Assembly (NCBI GenBank): GCA_022385805.1
Contig: MU277708.1
Coordinates: forward strand, 124,001 to 188,000
Source: Pilatotrama ljubarskyi
Taxonomy: Eukaryota; Basidiomycota; Agaricomycetes; Polyporales; Polyporaceae
Length of the DNA stretch: 64,000 nucleotides
Direction: 5' to 3'
The translations under genes and the position numbers were made by a program. A model generated the notes under the pieces. That model did no database searches. It saw only the letters and a program-made list of their open reading frames with translations, and was not told the DNA's origin. Shown piece after piece: positions 21,760-32,300 of the stretch (the stretch's first letter is position 1; each line of letters opens with the position of its first letter).

Positions 21760-23256
21760 ATGGCCAACGTACCTCGCTTCAAGTTGAACACCGGCGCACT
21801 CATGCCTGCTGTCGGTACGTATGGGAAGCCTCTTGTGATTCCAAATTATCGCCTTGGTAACACCTATTGATCGTGTTCTCCGTCAGGCCTCGGTGGCTGG
21901 GGTGGATTGAAGCAGGAAGAACGTGACAATGCATGGACCTTCATGCTAAGTGCGTTGAAGGTCGGTGTTCATATCGGAATGCGTAGACGGAGTATTGTCA
22001 GTTCACACTACGTGCCTCAGGCTGGCTATAGGTTGATTGATACGGCGTGGGTCTATGGTAGGCGATACGTTGACTATCTGTCAAGCCAATCGTTGTGATA
22101 TCTCGGCCAGGTACGGAGAAGGCCACAGCAATTGCCATCAAGAAGTCGGGCATTCCCCGCGAGGAGATATGGATTACGACTAAGCTCCAGTACGTCACGT
22201 TCTATGCACGTCGTCAGCGTGACTCATGTCCAGTACGTACCTGAAGTAACCAACACGGACGTTTTGTGGAGAAGTATTTCCAGGAAAGCCTCAAGAATCT
22301 CGAGACGGACTACGTGGATTTGGTACGTCCTGTGCGATCGCCAACACTCAAGGGTATTACTTACCGAAGACGCCGGGTCCAATTGCAGTACTTGCTCCAC
22401 TGGCCTCAGACGGCCAAGTACGATGGTCAGCATCTTCACTTTTCTCGTGAAGACATTCCTCACACCTTCTACAGAGACGACTACCTCGCCCATGGACGAG
22501 GATGGCAATCTCATCATTGACGATCAGTGGACGTTCAACCAAACTTGGGCTCAGATGGAGGAAGTCTATGAGAGCGGTCGTGCCAAAGCAATCGGTGTCA
22601 GCAACTTCTCCGTGAAGAAGTGAGCACAGAGTCCTGCCCTTCAATGCGACTTAACGAATTTTACGAGATCTTTCCCAGCCTCGAAAAGCTCTTCGAGACA
22701 GCCAAGGTGGTTCCAGCGGTGAACCAGGTCGAGTGGGTGTACGCGTATAGATGCTAGACGACTCCGGCTGACTCCCAGCATCTACCAGGATGCATCCGTA
22801 TCTCGCGCAGCCTGAGCTCAAGGAGTATTGCGACAAGAAGGGCATAGTGCTCACTGCCTACACGCCTACAGGCAAGCCCAGGGTATAATCTATGATGGCT
22901 GGCGGAGACTGATCTGTGGCCAGGTTATAAGACCGTGCTCACCGACCCGACCATTACTGAGCTCGCCGAGAAGTACAAGGCCACTCCAGCCCAGGTCGTT
23001 CTCAGTTGGCACGTCGCCAGAGGTGTGTCGGTTGTGCCCAAGAGCTCGAACGAGCAGAGGCAGAAGGAGAATCTTACTGTGAGTTCATCCGTAACTCCCT
23101 TGAGAGTAGACGGCTAACATCAGGATGTAGTTGTTGACCTTGGATCCCGAGGACGTGAAACGCATCACTGCGCTCGATCGCAACCAACGACTCTGCAACT
23201 ACCCGAACAAGCACGGGAAAGTCTGGGGCTGGACGATGGAGCAACTGGGCTGGTGA
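21760..23256 (+). CDS. aldo-keto reductase
   Basis: An NADPH-dependent carbonyl reductase of the AKR superfamily, 306 residues in eleven exons (21760-21814, 21887-21960, 22021-22057, 22111-22189, 22247-22322, 22389-22425, 22475-22619, 22679-22732, 22789-22871, 22924-23078, 23131-23256). The TIM-barrel landmarks are in order: [24 protein letters not shown] (catalytic Asp and Tyr), ITTKLHN (catalytic Lys), DLYLLHWP (catalytic His), [33 protein letters not shown]. The cofactor segment is [12 protein letters not shown], the Lys-Ser-x-(x)-x-R type that favours NADPH. No signal peptide is present. The intron after the TAYTPT codons uses a GC donor (22872), needed to keep TAYTPTGYKTV. The substrate (aldehyde, sugar or glycerol) cannot be told. 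Confidence 0.9.
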
Positions 23257-24270
23257 AGATCGCGTCGCGTCACTACAGCAGAACCACAGAAAGATGTACG
23301 TATATCACAATCCCAAGACTTGCGCGCCCCCTGTTTGGCATTGTATTGCCACGAATACCACCGAGCGACCGCGGGCGAGCTTACCGAGCTTTCCCTATGG
23401 AAGTTGCGCAGGTCGCGAGAGCATAGCTGAGGAGTGGTATGAGCTCGAGACACGACGGGCAATAGAGAATCGTGAGAGACCATTCGAAAATGCTGTCCCG
23501 TGAAATTTGTTGTCGTCGCACGGGACGTGTTTAGTCAGTGCGGTTCTCTTGGGCGTTGGACTGAGCTATTTTTGCAAGCTTGATATCGGGATTTCGCCGA
23601 GGAAGATGACGGTGGCCCGGAACTTCTCGAACGGCTGCACCTGGTGGGAAGTTCACCAGTACGCGCCATTGTCGCGATTGGCTTCTGTAGAGACGGTACG
23701 TCAGGCTTCATGATGCATATCACGGTGCTGAACAAATTCATCTACGCAGATGGAGGCGTCGAGTACTATCTCGATCCTCAGTGTTCGGCCTGACGGCCCC
23801 TGTATGCCTGAGGATTTGTCCCCTACTCCGCAGCCCGAGTAGGGGCAGATTGTACGCGATGCAGTACCACACACAACCTGTACTAGCCGGAAGATGAGTA
23901 TGATCCGCAGAAGAAACACGCCATCATTGACTTAGCGGTGAAATACGCAACGCGACATATCCGAGATAATTCCTTCCTAATACTCTCCGCCTCAACTTCG
24001 GTACCGCGAGAACCATCGTGACCACCTTCTCCCATCCCCGTGCAGGCACTCTATTAGCCATTGTTCTGCCGTATATCCTCGAACAAGCCTGCGATGCAGT
24101 CACGCAAGCCTGAATCGCCGAGCCGTCCTCGACGCCGCTCCACGACGTTCTCAGCGAACATGGGGTGCCAAGCGAGAAGCACTCGATCGCCTGGCCGGAC
24201 ACTTCTCGTCTGGGGTATAAATGCGAGATTGTAGGCTCGACAAACTCTCAGACCGTTGCGATCATCGAAC
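23257..24270. other. 1-kb upstream region of the AA9 LPMO gene
   Basis: This is the long regulatory region typical of secreted biomass-degrading enzymes. The only clear element is the TATA box listed separately. Short frames occur on both strands but none has a signature. I did not find a confident carbon-response (CreA-type) cluster by eye. Confidence 0.45.
24216..24222 (+). promoter_or_regulatory. TATA box of the AA9 LPMO gene
   Basis: The sequence tataaat lies 48 bases before the LPMO start codon at 24271, in the context ctggggtataaatgcgag. It is a strong match to a TATA element in a window where most promoters lack one. This fits a highly inducible secreted-enzyme gene. Confidence 0.7.
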
Positions 24271-25461
24271 ATGAAGCTCGCACTCCTCTCCTTCCTGGCT
24301 ACGGCTGCCATTGGCGCCAATGCGCACTGTAAGTCCTGTTCCGGCTAGCCTGCGTCTGCGGCACACTGAAATACTTGTCAACGCCTAGTCACCATGCAGT
24401 ACATCTGGGTCAATGGCGTGCGTGGCTGAATATTGACCATACCATGAATGCCGTCTCACTGGCGTCCGGTGTACAACAGGTTGACCAGGGTCAGAACGTG
24501 GACATCCGCGTGCCACCAAACAACAACCCCGTCACGGATGTTACTTCCAAGGATTTGACCTGCAACGTCAACGGTCTCTCTGGCGCCGGTGTTTCCACCG
24601 TCTCCATTCCCGCCGGCTCTAATGTGAGTGCACTTCGGGCGCTGGAGCGTGCTCGTTCTGATGTCCCCCTTCCAGATCACCTTTGAGTGGCACCAGCACG
24701 CACAGCGCACTGGCGAGGACGCTATCTCTGGCGGACACAAGGGTCCTGTCCAGGTTTACATCGCCAAGGCGCCATCAACCGCTGCCTCCTTCGATGGCCA
24801 GGGCACAGTCTGGACCAAGATCTACTCTTCTGGTCTCCTCAACGCCCAGTCTCAGCAGTGGGCGACCGATGTCGTCAACGCCAACAACGGTATGCAACCT
24901 CAGATGGGTCCCTCATCTGACATCACTGACGCACGCGCTCGGACAGGCAAGCACAGCGTCGTGATTCCCTCTTCCCTCCCTGCTGGCGAGTACCTTCTCC
25001 GTGCTGAGATCGTAAGTCGTGGCGTTCTGTCCACTTTGCGTGAGCCCAGTTTCACACAGAACCCTCTTCATAGATCGCGCTCCACGTTGCTCAGAGCTAT
25101 CCCGGTGCTCAATTCGTACGTTTCTTGTCCGCTTCTTTGACTCGGATGGTTGAGAAGGCTGACGACCCGTTTCGTTGCAACTCGGCAGTACATCGGTAAG
25201 CTATACACTTACAGCGTATATGTAGGATTGCACTGAGATGCCCCTTCTAGGCTGTGCTCAGGTGAAGATTACCGGTGGAGGCAACGCGAACCCGCCGAAG
25301 ATCGCTCTTCCGGGTGCATACTCACCCAGCGACCCTGGCATCACCGTCAACATCTACAACAACCTCAAGAGCTACACGGCGTAAGTTCACAACGCTTGTT
25401 GGTGCCACCTCCTAGTGCTGACGACGTGCCCAGTCCTGGTGGCCCCGTCTGGTCAGGGTGA
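24271..25461 (+). CDS. secreted AA9 lytic polysaccharide monooxygenase
   Basis: A copper enzyme that cleaves cellulose or related glucans oxidatively outside the cell. Nine exons (24271-24328, 24389-24417, 24480-24623, 24676-24889, 24947-25011, 25074-25115, 25189-25195, 25251-25380, 25434-25461) encode 238 residues. A signal peptide of 18 residues ([18 protein letters not shown]) ends exactly before His19. That residue would be the N-terminal His of the copper brace ([11 protein letters not shown]). The second copper His is expected in [15 protein letters not shown], and the axial Tyr in AQFYIGCAQV. The end of the catalytic domain ([20 protein letters not shown]) is conserved. There is no linker, CBM1 or GPI signal. 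Exon 7 has only seven bases. C1/C4 specificity cannot be told. A TATA box lies upstream. Confidence 0.94.
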
Positions 25462-26137
25462 ATGACTCTGCTCCCAACGCTTCCGTAGTGCTTTTGCGAA
25501 CCCGCTGTATTGTTCTGATGCAATCATACAGTCACTCTACTTTGTACCAATCACGTATCAGAGAGTTGGGAGACAGGGCATATACGAGTATCCTCAAACA
25601 AGTGCTTCGGACGGTCGTGATACGTCCGAGAGTGACACGCAGTGGCAAAGGACTCGACGCCGCCTGCGAGGCGTCCACTACAGCAGTTGCCAAAATGGGC
25701 GGCTGCACCCTCGCCTATCTCCGTTGCCTCATTGCCACCGCGAGCCGCATTGTCGACTGCGTCTGGCATCGAACCCCCTGCGGTGAGGCCAGATGCCTTT
25801 CATTCGTCGATTGAGCTCTTACAGGTGTCTGCTCACAGGCTTAGGACTTGTCAAAGAGCGGCACTACACGCTGCATAGCATGAGACCGCAGCGTCATCAA
25901 TGCCTTACGTGTGGTACCCTGAGGCGGCACGGCCCTCGTCTCCCCTTTGCCCTGTGTGGGGAAGTCATGATATAACCCGGAGTCTTGTCCCATCATGGCA
26001 TTGTACCGTGAGCCTTTGCGTTCACTCCCCACATCCCCTAGTTATCCCCCCTACAGATTCACTCACAGGCATCGGACGGTAGGCGCATGTGCACCAGCTC
26101 TTCCGAGTCTGCACGGACTCATTGACTCGGTGGGCAG
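25462..26137. other. spacer between AA9 LPMO and the 14-3-3 gene
   Basis: These 675 bases have short unrelated frames on both strands and no family signature. The region includes the LPMO 3' UTR. No CBM-like or second LPMO exon could be found after the stop at 25461. Confidence 0.45.
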
Positions 26138-27064
26138 ATGAATATCACACTTTCACGGCTCGACCGTCTCTACCTTGCGAAAGTAGCAGACCAAGCCGAG
26201 AGGTACCAAGGTGAGCCTGACTGACTCTTTCCCCGGCGTGCTCCTTCACTAAGCCACACCCAATTCGTCCGGCCGCCCTCAAGACGTGATCGCTCAGCTG
26301 AAGGATATCATTGACACTGATGGGCCTCATCTCACCATCGACGAGCGCAACCTTCTATCCATCGCTTACAAGAACCTGACGGCTAATTTTCGCTCGAGCT
26401 GGCGTACGATCGATATCCTGCAGAAGAAGGAAGCCCTTTCTTCGACCCGTCAGGAGGTCAAGCTCATGCGGGTGCAGAAGGAGCGGATAGAGAAGGACAT
26501 CGACACTCTCTGCAGAGACGCGGTCGATCTCCTCGAGCACAAGCTCATACCTGCAGCCAGTGATGGAGAAGAGAAGGTGTTCTACTCTAAGATGTAAGCC
26601 CTTGCACGCATCGCCGCGGTATAGAACAACAGATTCGAGCTGATGTAGGCGCGGGGATTACTACCGATACCTCGCGGAACTCACTCGCCTACATCCCAAA
26701 GAGGACCTCGCAGCCACATCCCTCGACGCCTACAGGTTTGCATACAGGCATGCGCTCGAGACCCTCCCTGCAACGCATCCCACGCGTCTAGGCTTGGCGC
26801 TCAACTTCGCCGTCTACTTCCATGACATTATGCGGAGTCCCGAAAGAGCCTGTCACCTGGCGAAGCATGCCTTCGACGAGGCGGTGCGTACGGCTTCGGA
26901 GTCCCCGTCGAGCGTCGCGAATCTGGAGGACTCCCTGATGATCCTCCAGTTGATGAGGGATGATCTGATTCTATGGCAGGGGGAGATTCGTCGAGGTACG
27001 TCTCCTCTCCCATACATGTACAGGGGATAACGACAGCTGATCTTGATCTTATGGCCCAGACTGA
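26138..27064 (+). CDS. divergent 14-3-3 family protein
   Basis: A phosphoserine/threonine-binding dimeric adaptor. Exons 26138-26210, 26284-26593, 26649-26995 and a proposed 5-base last exon 27060-27064 give 244 residues. The family frame is clear: YLAKVADQAERYQDVI, DERNLLSIAYKNL..FRSSWR, FYSKMRGDYYRYLAEL, ALNFAVYFHDIMRSPERACH, NLEDSLMILQLMRDD. The ligand-binding Lys (AYKN), the Arg before SSW and the Arg-Tyr pair are all kept. Many positions invariant in fungal 14-3-3 differ (NLTANFRSSW, TLCRDAVDLLEHKLIP), so this is a fast-evolving paralogue and not the main 14-3-3. The acidic tail is missing. The last exon is weak: without it the frame stops at 27030. Confidence 0.85.
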
Positions 27065-27202
27065 AGTCAGGTTCGAGTAGGATCGTACTACAGTATGATC
27101 GAGGGATCCTGGGCCATTGCCACCACCGTGCAGCTGGACGGAGGGGAATCGGTCGAGCCTTGAACGTTTCTATGTGTTCGTCCCAGCTCACAATGGGCTG
27201 TC

Positions 27203-27274
27203 GGCCGCCTGGCGAAATGGCATCGCGTCTGACTACGAATCAGGAGATTGCAGGTTCGACCCCTGCGGTGGTCA
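27203..27274 (+). tRNA. tRNA-Arg(ACG): tRNA-Arg (anticodon ACG)
   Basis: A 72-base intronless cloverleaf. The acceptor stem GGCCGCC pairs with GGTGGTC (two G-U pairs), with A as the discriminator base. The D-stem GCGA/TCGC closes a 7-base loop. The anticodon stem TCTGA/TCAGG holds loop CTACGAA with anticodon ACG (read as ICG after editing, decoding CGU/CGC/CGA). The T-arm GCAGG-TTCGACC-CCTGC carries the B box ggttcgacc. It lies between the 14-3-3 gene and the 3' end of deoxyhypusine synthase. Confidence 0.95.
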
Positions 27275-27654
27275 TCACGATATTTTTCATCTCAGTGATG
27301 CTTGACCTCGTATCCCGCGACGGGAACATTTTTCGAATTCCAGCGAATTATAAGAACACCAGGGGCTCGTGCTACATGGTGCCCGTCCCATACCGTGTAC
27401 GCCACTGTCACCGGAGGCGTGATACTGTATATGAAGAGGCGAGGGCGGAGGTCTGCCTAGCCCACAACCCGTCTATCTCCTTCATAACGCGTGCGCTCAG
27501 GGATGAGACCATTCACGGGCGTCATGCACTCTACCTATGCTCGTTCTGCACAGATTACGCAGTCGGACGAGAAGATATGCAGCATTGCGGAAGCCGACCC
27601 GAAGTATTACATGTTCAAGTTGACAACGCTATACTACAATTTCGCGCAATGGCT
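27275..27654. other. spacer between tRNA-Arg and deoxyhypusine synthase 3' end
   Basis: Short T-runs just after the tRNA (gatatttttcatc, and aacatttttcg near 27330) could end Pol III transcription. The rest holds the 3' flank of the minus-strand deoxyhypusine synthase gene. No further gene is seen. Confidence 0.4.
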
Positions 27655-29012
27655 CTATGTCTGTGCTTCGCTTTGAGCGAAGGTTGCAGCTACAAGCAAC
27701 GGGAACACCAGAGTTGCATCTGCGAACACCTGACAATCCGCGTTGAGAAGCCTTGCAGAATGAGATGCGATAGCTCGCTCACCTTCACCGACTCCGAGCC
27801 AGCTCGGATCTTTCCCCATGAGACGGCCTCGTCGGGTCGCGCCCCGGAGTCTGAGCCGTCGAATTCTTGTCCGGTGTTCTGCAACATGTGAGTTCAAGGC
27901 CTTCTAGGGCGTATTCGCGGGATACTCACGATATATACAGAGTAGTCGGCACCATTGCGCTATTTGGGGTCGTCCGGTTAGCGCATGTCAGAGGAGTGGA
28001 CGGAGCGAACACTCACGATCAGCATCGCGTTTGCAATTTGATGTTTGCAAACACCCCCGCCAAGAATGATCATTCCTGCCTTCCTCGACTTCCGTGAGAG
28101 CTCGTTGAGGTTACGGATGTCTTGGACAATGTCAACAACGAGTCCCGGATTTTTGAACGAGTGGAAATAGATCATGTCGCCCAATGATCCATCGGTGAGC
28201 GCAGGGCAGAACACAGGGATATCGTTCTGGAGAAGCAGAGTGAAGATGCTCAGCATGGGTTCGAATCTAGCACAACGGTATCCATTCACTTTATAAGCCC
28301 AGTAGTATACAGATTCCTCGTTGTCGATCTCTTTCCCGAGCCTGCGAATGAAGGAGCTCGGGGTCCACACCGTCCCAGTCTCCTTCTGCTCAGCAAGCAT
28401 AGCATCGAGAATGGGCGTGAGCCAGTCCTCGAACTTGCAGTAGTTGTCATTGGGAACGATGAGGTTGCCAATACGGTTCATGCCTCTCTTACGTAGATCG
28501 GCGCCGTCCAGGTTGAAGTCCGCGAGATACGTCTTGCCGAGGCACTTGATGAAGTCCTCCTCGATCCCACCGGCAGTCGTAACAATCGCATTCACATGCT
28601 TGTGTTTGACGAGGAAGAGGATGATCTCCCGCAGGCCTGATGAGATGAGATTTGACGTGTACCCGAGGAAGACGTTGCATTTCGTGTTCGCCCGGACTTG
28701 AGGCGACAGATATTCCTCAGACTCGTCTGCCGCGATGGGCTCGTCAGATAGTCTCCATTTACGCTGGAGTATGAGTTAGCGAGAAGTCGTCATGAGGTAA
28801 GACACACATACCATCTTGTTTACTATATCAATGGCCTTTCCTAAGCTGTTTGCCTGGAATCCAATTCTCTTGTAGCTCTCTAAGAGTTTCTGCAGAGTCA
28901 CTTCCTGCTCGAAATTGGGCCCTTCCACCGAGACCGCAAATTCAGGCATTGGCTCGGAGGGCTTCAGTACAGCAGCAGAAGCATCCGAGGGAATGGTGTC
29001 AGCGGGAGCCAT
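27655..29012 (-). CDS. DYS1: deoxyhypusine synthase
   Basis: Transfers the butylamine part of spermidine to one Lys of eIF5A using NAD+, the first step of hypusine formation. Five exons (29012-28812, 28763-28017, 27959-27930, 27878-27783, 27729-27655) give 382 residues, in the family range. Landmarks: [123 protein letters not shown]. The catalytic Lys region is [11 protein letters not shown], and the gene ends with the conserved [17 protein letters not shown]. It is head to head with SEC7 across 313 bases. Confidence 0.96.
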
Positions 29013-29325
29013 TACGACGGCCAAGCAGACGAGCACAGTGGAAGGAGGGACAGATGGGAGGAAAGAGCAAACTGTAGTCCGGCTCAGCCTGGAGCCTGAG
29101 GCGAGTTCATGAAAGCAGAAGAGAGATAAGATTAGATTGCAAAGGCACCGATTGGATCTCGCTGGCTGCGCCCGGTTACCGAAATGAGCGACGCGTCTCG
29201 TGATGAAGCAACACACCGCCCTCTTTCCACCGCGCACACTCTGTCCCAGACAGTGACAAGACCACTCCGAGCTCCCGCCGCCGCCGCCGCCGACCTGGAC
29301 GCCTCCAACTACGACGCCGGCCGCC
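29013..29325. promoter_or_regulatory. shared divergent promoter of DYS1 and SEC7
   Basis: Only 313 bases separate the start codons of deoxyhypusine synthase (-) and SEC7 (+), so both promoters lie here. It includes a (CCG)6 tract next to SEC7. No TATA box or other known site stands out. Confidence 0.55.
29275..29292 (+). repeat. (CCG)6 trinucleotide tract in the SEC7 5' region
   Basis: Six perfect CCG units, about 35 bases before the SEC7 start codon and so probably in its 5' UTR. Such tracts can vary in length between strains. Confidence 0.7.
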
Positions 29326-32300
29326 ATGGACGCCGCAGATCCCGTTCATGAGGCCTCCATTCCCCTCCCTCCTTCACCGCCTCCTCATGATGAACCTATG
29401 CCGAACATCCTGACCCAAATCTCCGTCATGAGGGACCCCGTGGACGAGAATCGGGCAAGGTCGACAGAGCCTCCTAGCCCTACTGACGCGGAGCCGGTTG
29501 AGGGTGAGTCCCGACAACATGTGGACGACGCAACACGCTCTGCCTCCGAGGCCACCTCTGGCGCGGTCAAGGATCCTCCTACGCCCCCAAATCGACTTAC
29601 GATGCCTGGAACGGAAGCCCCACAGGCCCCCGATACGTCTTCCCAGAATGTGGAAGTGCAGGCGCGAGACACCGAAGAGTCCGCGCCTCCCCCGACGCCG
29701 CCTGCTAAGCCGACTCCATCCATACCTGCGTCACCTGCGACGCGGCGCGAGAGCATGCAGCCCGCCTCCCCTCGTCTCACAGATCGTCATTTCCGGCCGT
29801 CTGTCGATAGCAGGCCCTCCACGCCCAACGGCCGTTTCTCCTCACGACCCTCCAGCGACTCGCACAAACGCTCACTCACGCTCTCCAAAGGGAACACCGT
29901 CTCGGTTGTCCTGATATCATCTGCACTGGAAACAATCGCCGCGTCAAAGGAGGCAAAGCGGTCAGTGCCGCTGCGTGACAGCGTGCAACGTGCTCTAGAG
30001 ATGGTCAAGTCCGGCCAAGGTGGCGACCGCCCTCGAGACATCTTCGAACCGCTGCGGCTGGCGTGCGAGACGCGCAACGAGAAGCTAATGATAGCGAGCT
30101 TAGACTGCATCTCGAAACTCATCTCGTATTCGTTCTTTGCCGAGCAATCTTCGGCACAGCAGGCGCCATCTTCCCCCCCTCCATCCCCTGGCCCCAACTC
30201 TCGGAACTCAATGTCTAATGGCTCACACTCGTCGCTCCCACCGCCCTCTCTAGTCGACCTTGTCGTCCACACTATCACCTCTTGCCACAACGAGAGTACG
30301 CCCGAGACCGTATCTTTACAGATTGTGAAGGCTCTGCTCGCTCTTGTCCTGTCGCCCACTGTTTTGGTCCACCAATCCTCCTTGTTGAAGGCCGTACGGA
30401 CCGTCTACAACATATTTCTCCTCAGTGTCGACCCAGTAAATCAGATGGTAGCCCAAGGAGGACTCACACAGATGGTAAATCATGTCTTTGCGCGTTGCAA
30501 GCTGGCCTCTTCTTCTCTGCCCCACAACGACTCCACGACTACCCTCTCTCCCCGTGACAGTGACAGTGTCAAGTCTCCCAGACGACCTCCTGTCGTGTTG
30601 TCCCCTCGGAGCTCGATATCCTTGCGCCCGCAAACGCCTTCCGTCAACGAAACTGAGCAGACGGCGTCGACTGTGGTGCAGGAGCTATCTGAAGACTCGT
30701 CGACCGCAGGTGAGGCCGTTGACAGTGGGGCGACAGACGTACAAACGAATGGGTCTCATCATCCAGCGTAAGTTTCGTGCTAGTTCCCCGAGCGCAAATC
30801 TTGACGACGCGGCTTACAGACGAGAAGTATCGGAGTCGACTGCTAGCGATGCCGTTCCTGATGAGGAGCCGGAACCCGCAGGGCCGCCTCATCGTCAGCT
30901 CTCGACGAACGACCTGTTTATCAAGGACGCATTCCTCGTGTTCAGAGCGTTGTGCAAACTCACTATGAAACCTCTGAACAGCGAAAGGTAAGTCGTAGAG
31001 GATATAACGATGAACAAGCAGTGTCTCACGATTAGTATAGCGAGCGTGACTTGAAGTCTCATGCGATGCGATCGAAGCTCCTCTCCTTGCATCTTGTTCT
31101 GATGATCCTGAACTCGCACATGCCGATTTTTGTCTCTCCTTCTGCCGTCATCTACTCCTCATCTTCCAATGAGGCCACCCCCTTCATTCAAGCCGCGAAC
31201 CAGTATCTGTGCCTGTGCTTAAGCAGGAATGCTGTCAGCCCCGTGCCACAAGTCTTCGAGATCAGCGTTGAGATCTTCTGGAGGGTCATATCTGGTCTTC
31301 GGACCAAGCTCAAGGTCTGACCCTCATCTATGTTCCTGCCGAGCGACGTTAATATCCCCCGCAGAAAGAGATTGAAGTGCTCTTGCACGAGATATTCATT
31401 CCAATTCTTGAGATGAAGACGTCTACGCTGAAGCAGAAGGCTGTCATCCTCAGCATGCTCCAGCGGCTATGTCAGGATCCCCAGGCACTCGTCGAGATCT
31501 ACCTCAACTATGACTGTGACAGCGAAGCGGCCGACAACATCTACGAGCAGTAAGTGTTCAAAACATACGGCATCGAGCGTCCTGATTAAACCCTATGCAG
31601 CTTGATGAACATCGTCTCCAAGATCGGCACAGCCCCCATATCCTCTGCGCCCCAGAAAGCGAACGATCCCACTAGCCCCGCCTTGCAACCGCATACGAAG
31701 CAGCACCACGGACCTGGACAAGTGCCTCCTTCGTACAGCACGGCGTCGTTGTCGGTGCCTGGAACGGTTGACGTGTCTACAATCGGGAATTCCGAGGCAC
31801 AACTTCGTAGACAGGGACTGGAGTGTTTGGTAGCCGTGCTGAAGTCTTTGGTCGCATGGGGCACGACGAGTTCGTCACCTCCGGAGCACGCATCGGATCC
31901 GATGACGCGTTCGCAGATGGAGGAGGTCCGGCGAGACAGCATCACCCCAGATGTCTCGACGGACAGGCTTTCGCCCGCAGGCGCAGATGTGACGAGGGGA
32001 CCCACCCCGGAGGTCGCCGACGATCCCACAAAGTTCGAGAGCGCCAAACAGAAGAAGACTACGTTGCTGGAGGGCATCAAGAAGTTCAACTTCAAGCCGA
32101 AGCGTGTAAGTGGAAGAGTTGCTCTTAAGAAGCCGATGCTCATGCCCCAACAGGGCATCGAATTCCTCATAGAGACCGGCTTCATCCCTAGCAGAGATCC
32201 TAAGGACATCGCCCGATTCCTGCTAGAGACAGATGGTCTCAACAAGGCTGCGATCGGGGAGTACCTCGGGGAAGGGTGAGCTGAAACCTCTTTGCGACCT

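Noticed and set aside
25462..26137. A cellulose-binding module or second LPMO exon after the AA9 stop
   Set aside because: No Cys/Gly-rich CBM1 pattern in any frame.
27043..27891. Plus-strand frame of 282 codons covering the tRNA and the deoxyhypusine synthase 3' exons
   Set aside because: Runs through a tRNA gene and antisense to conserved exons; no signature.
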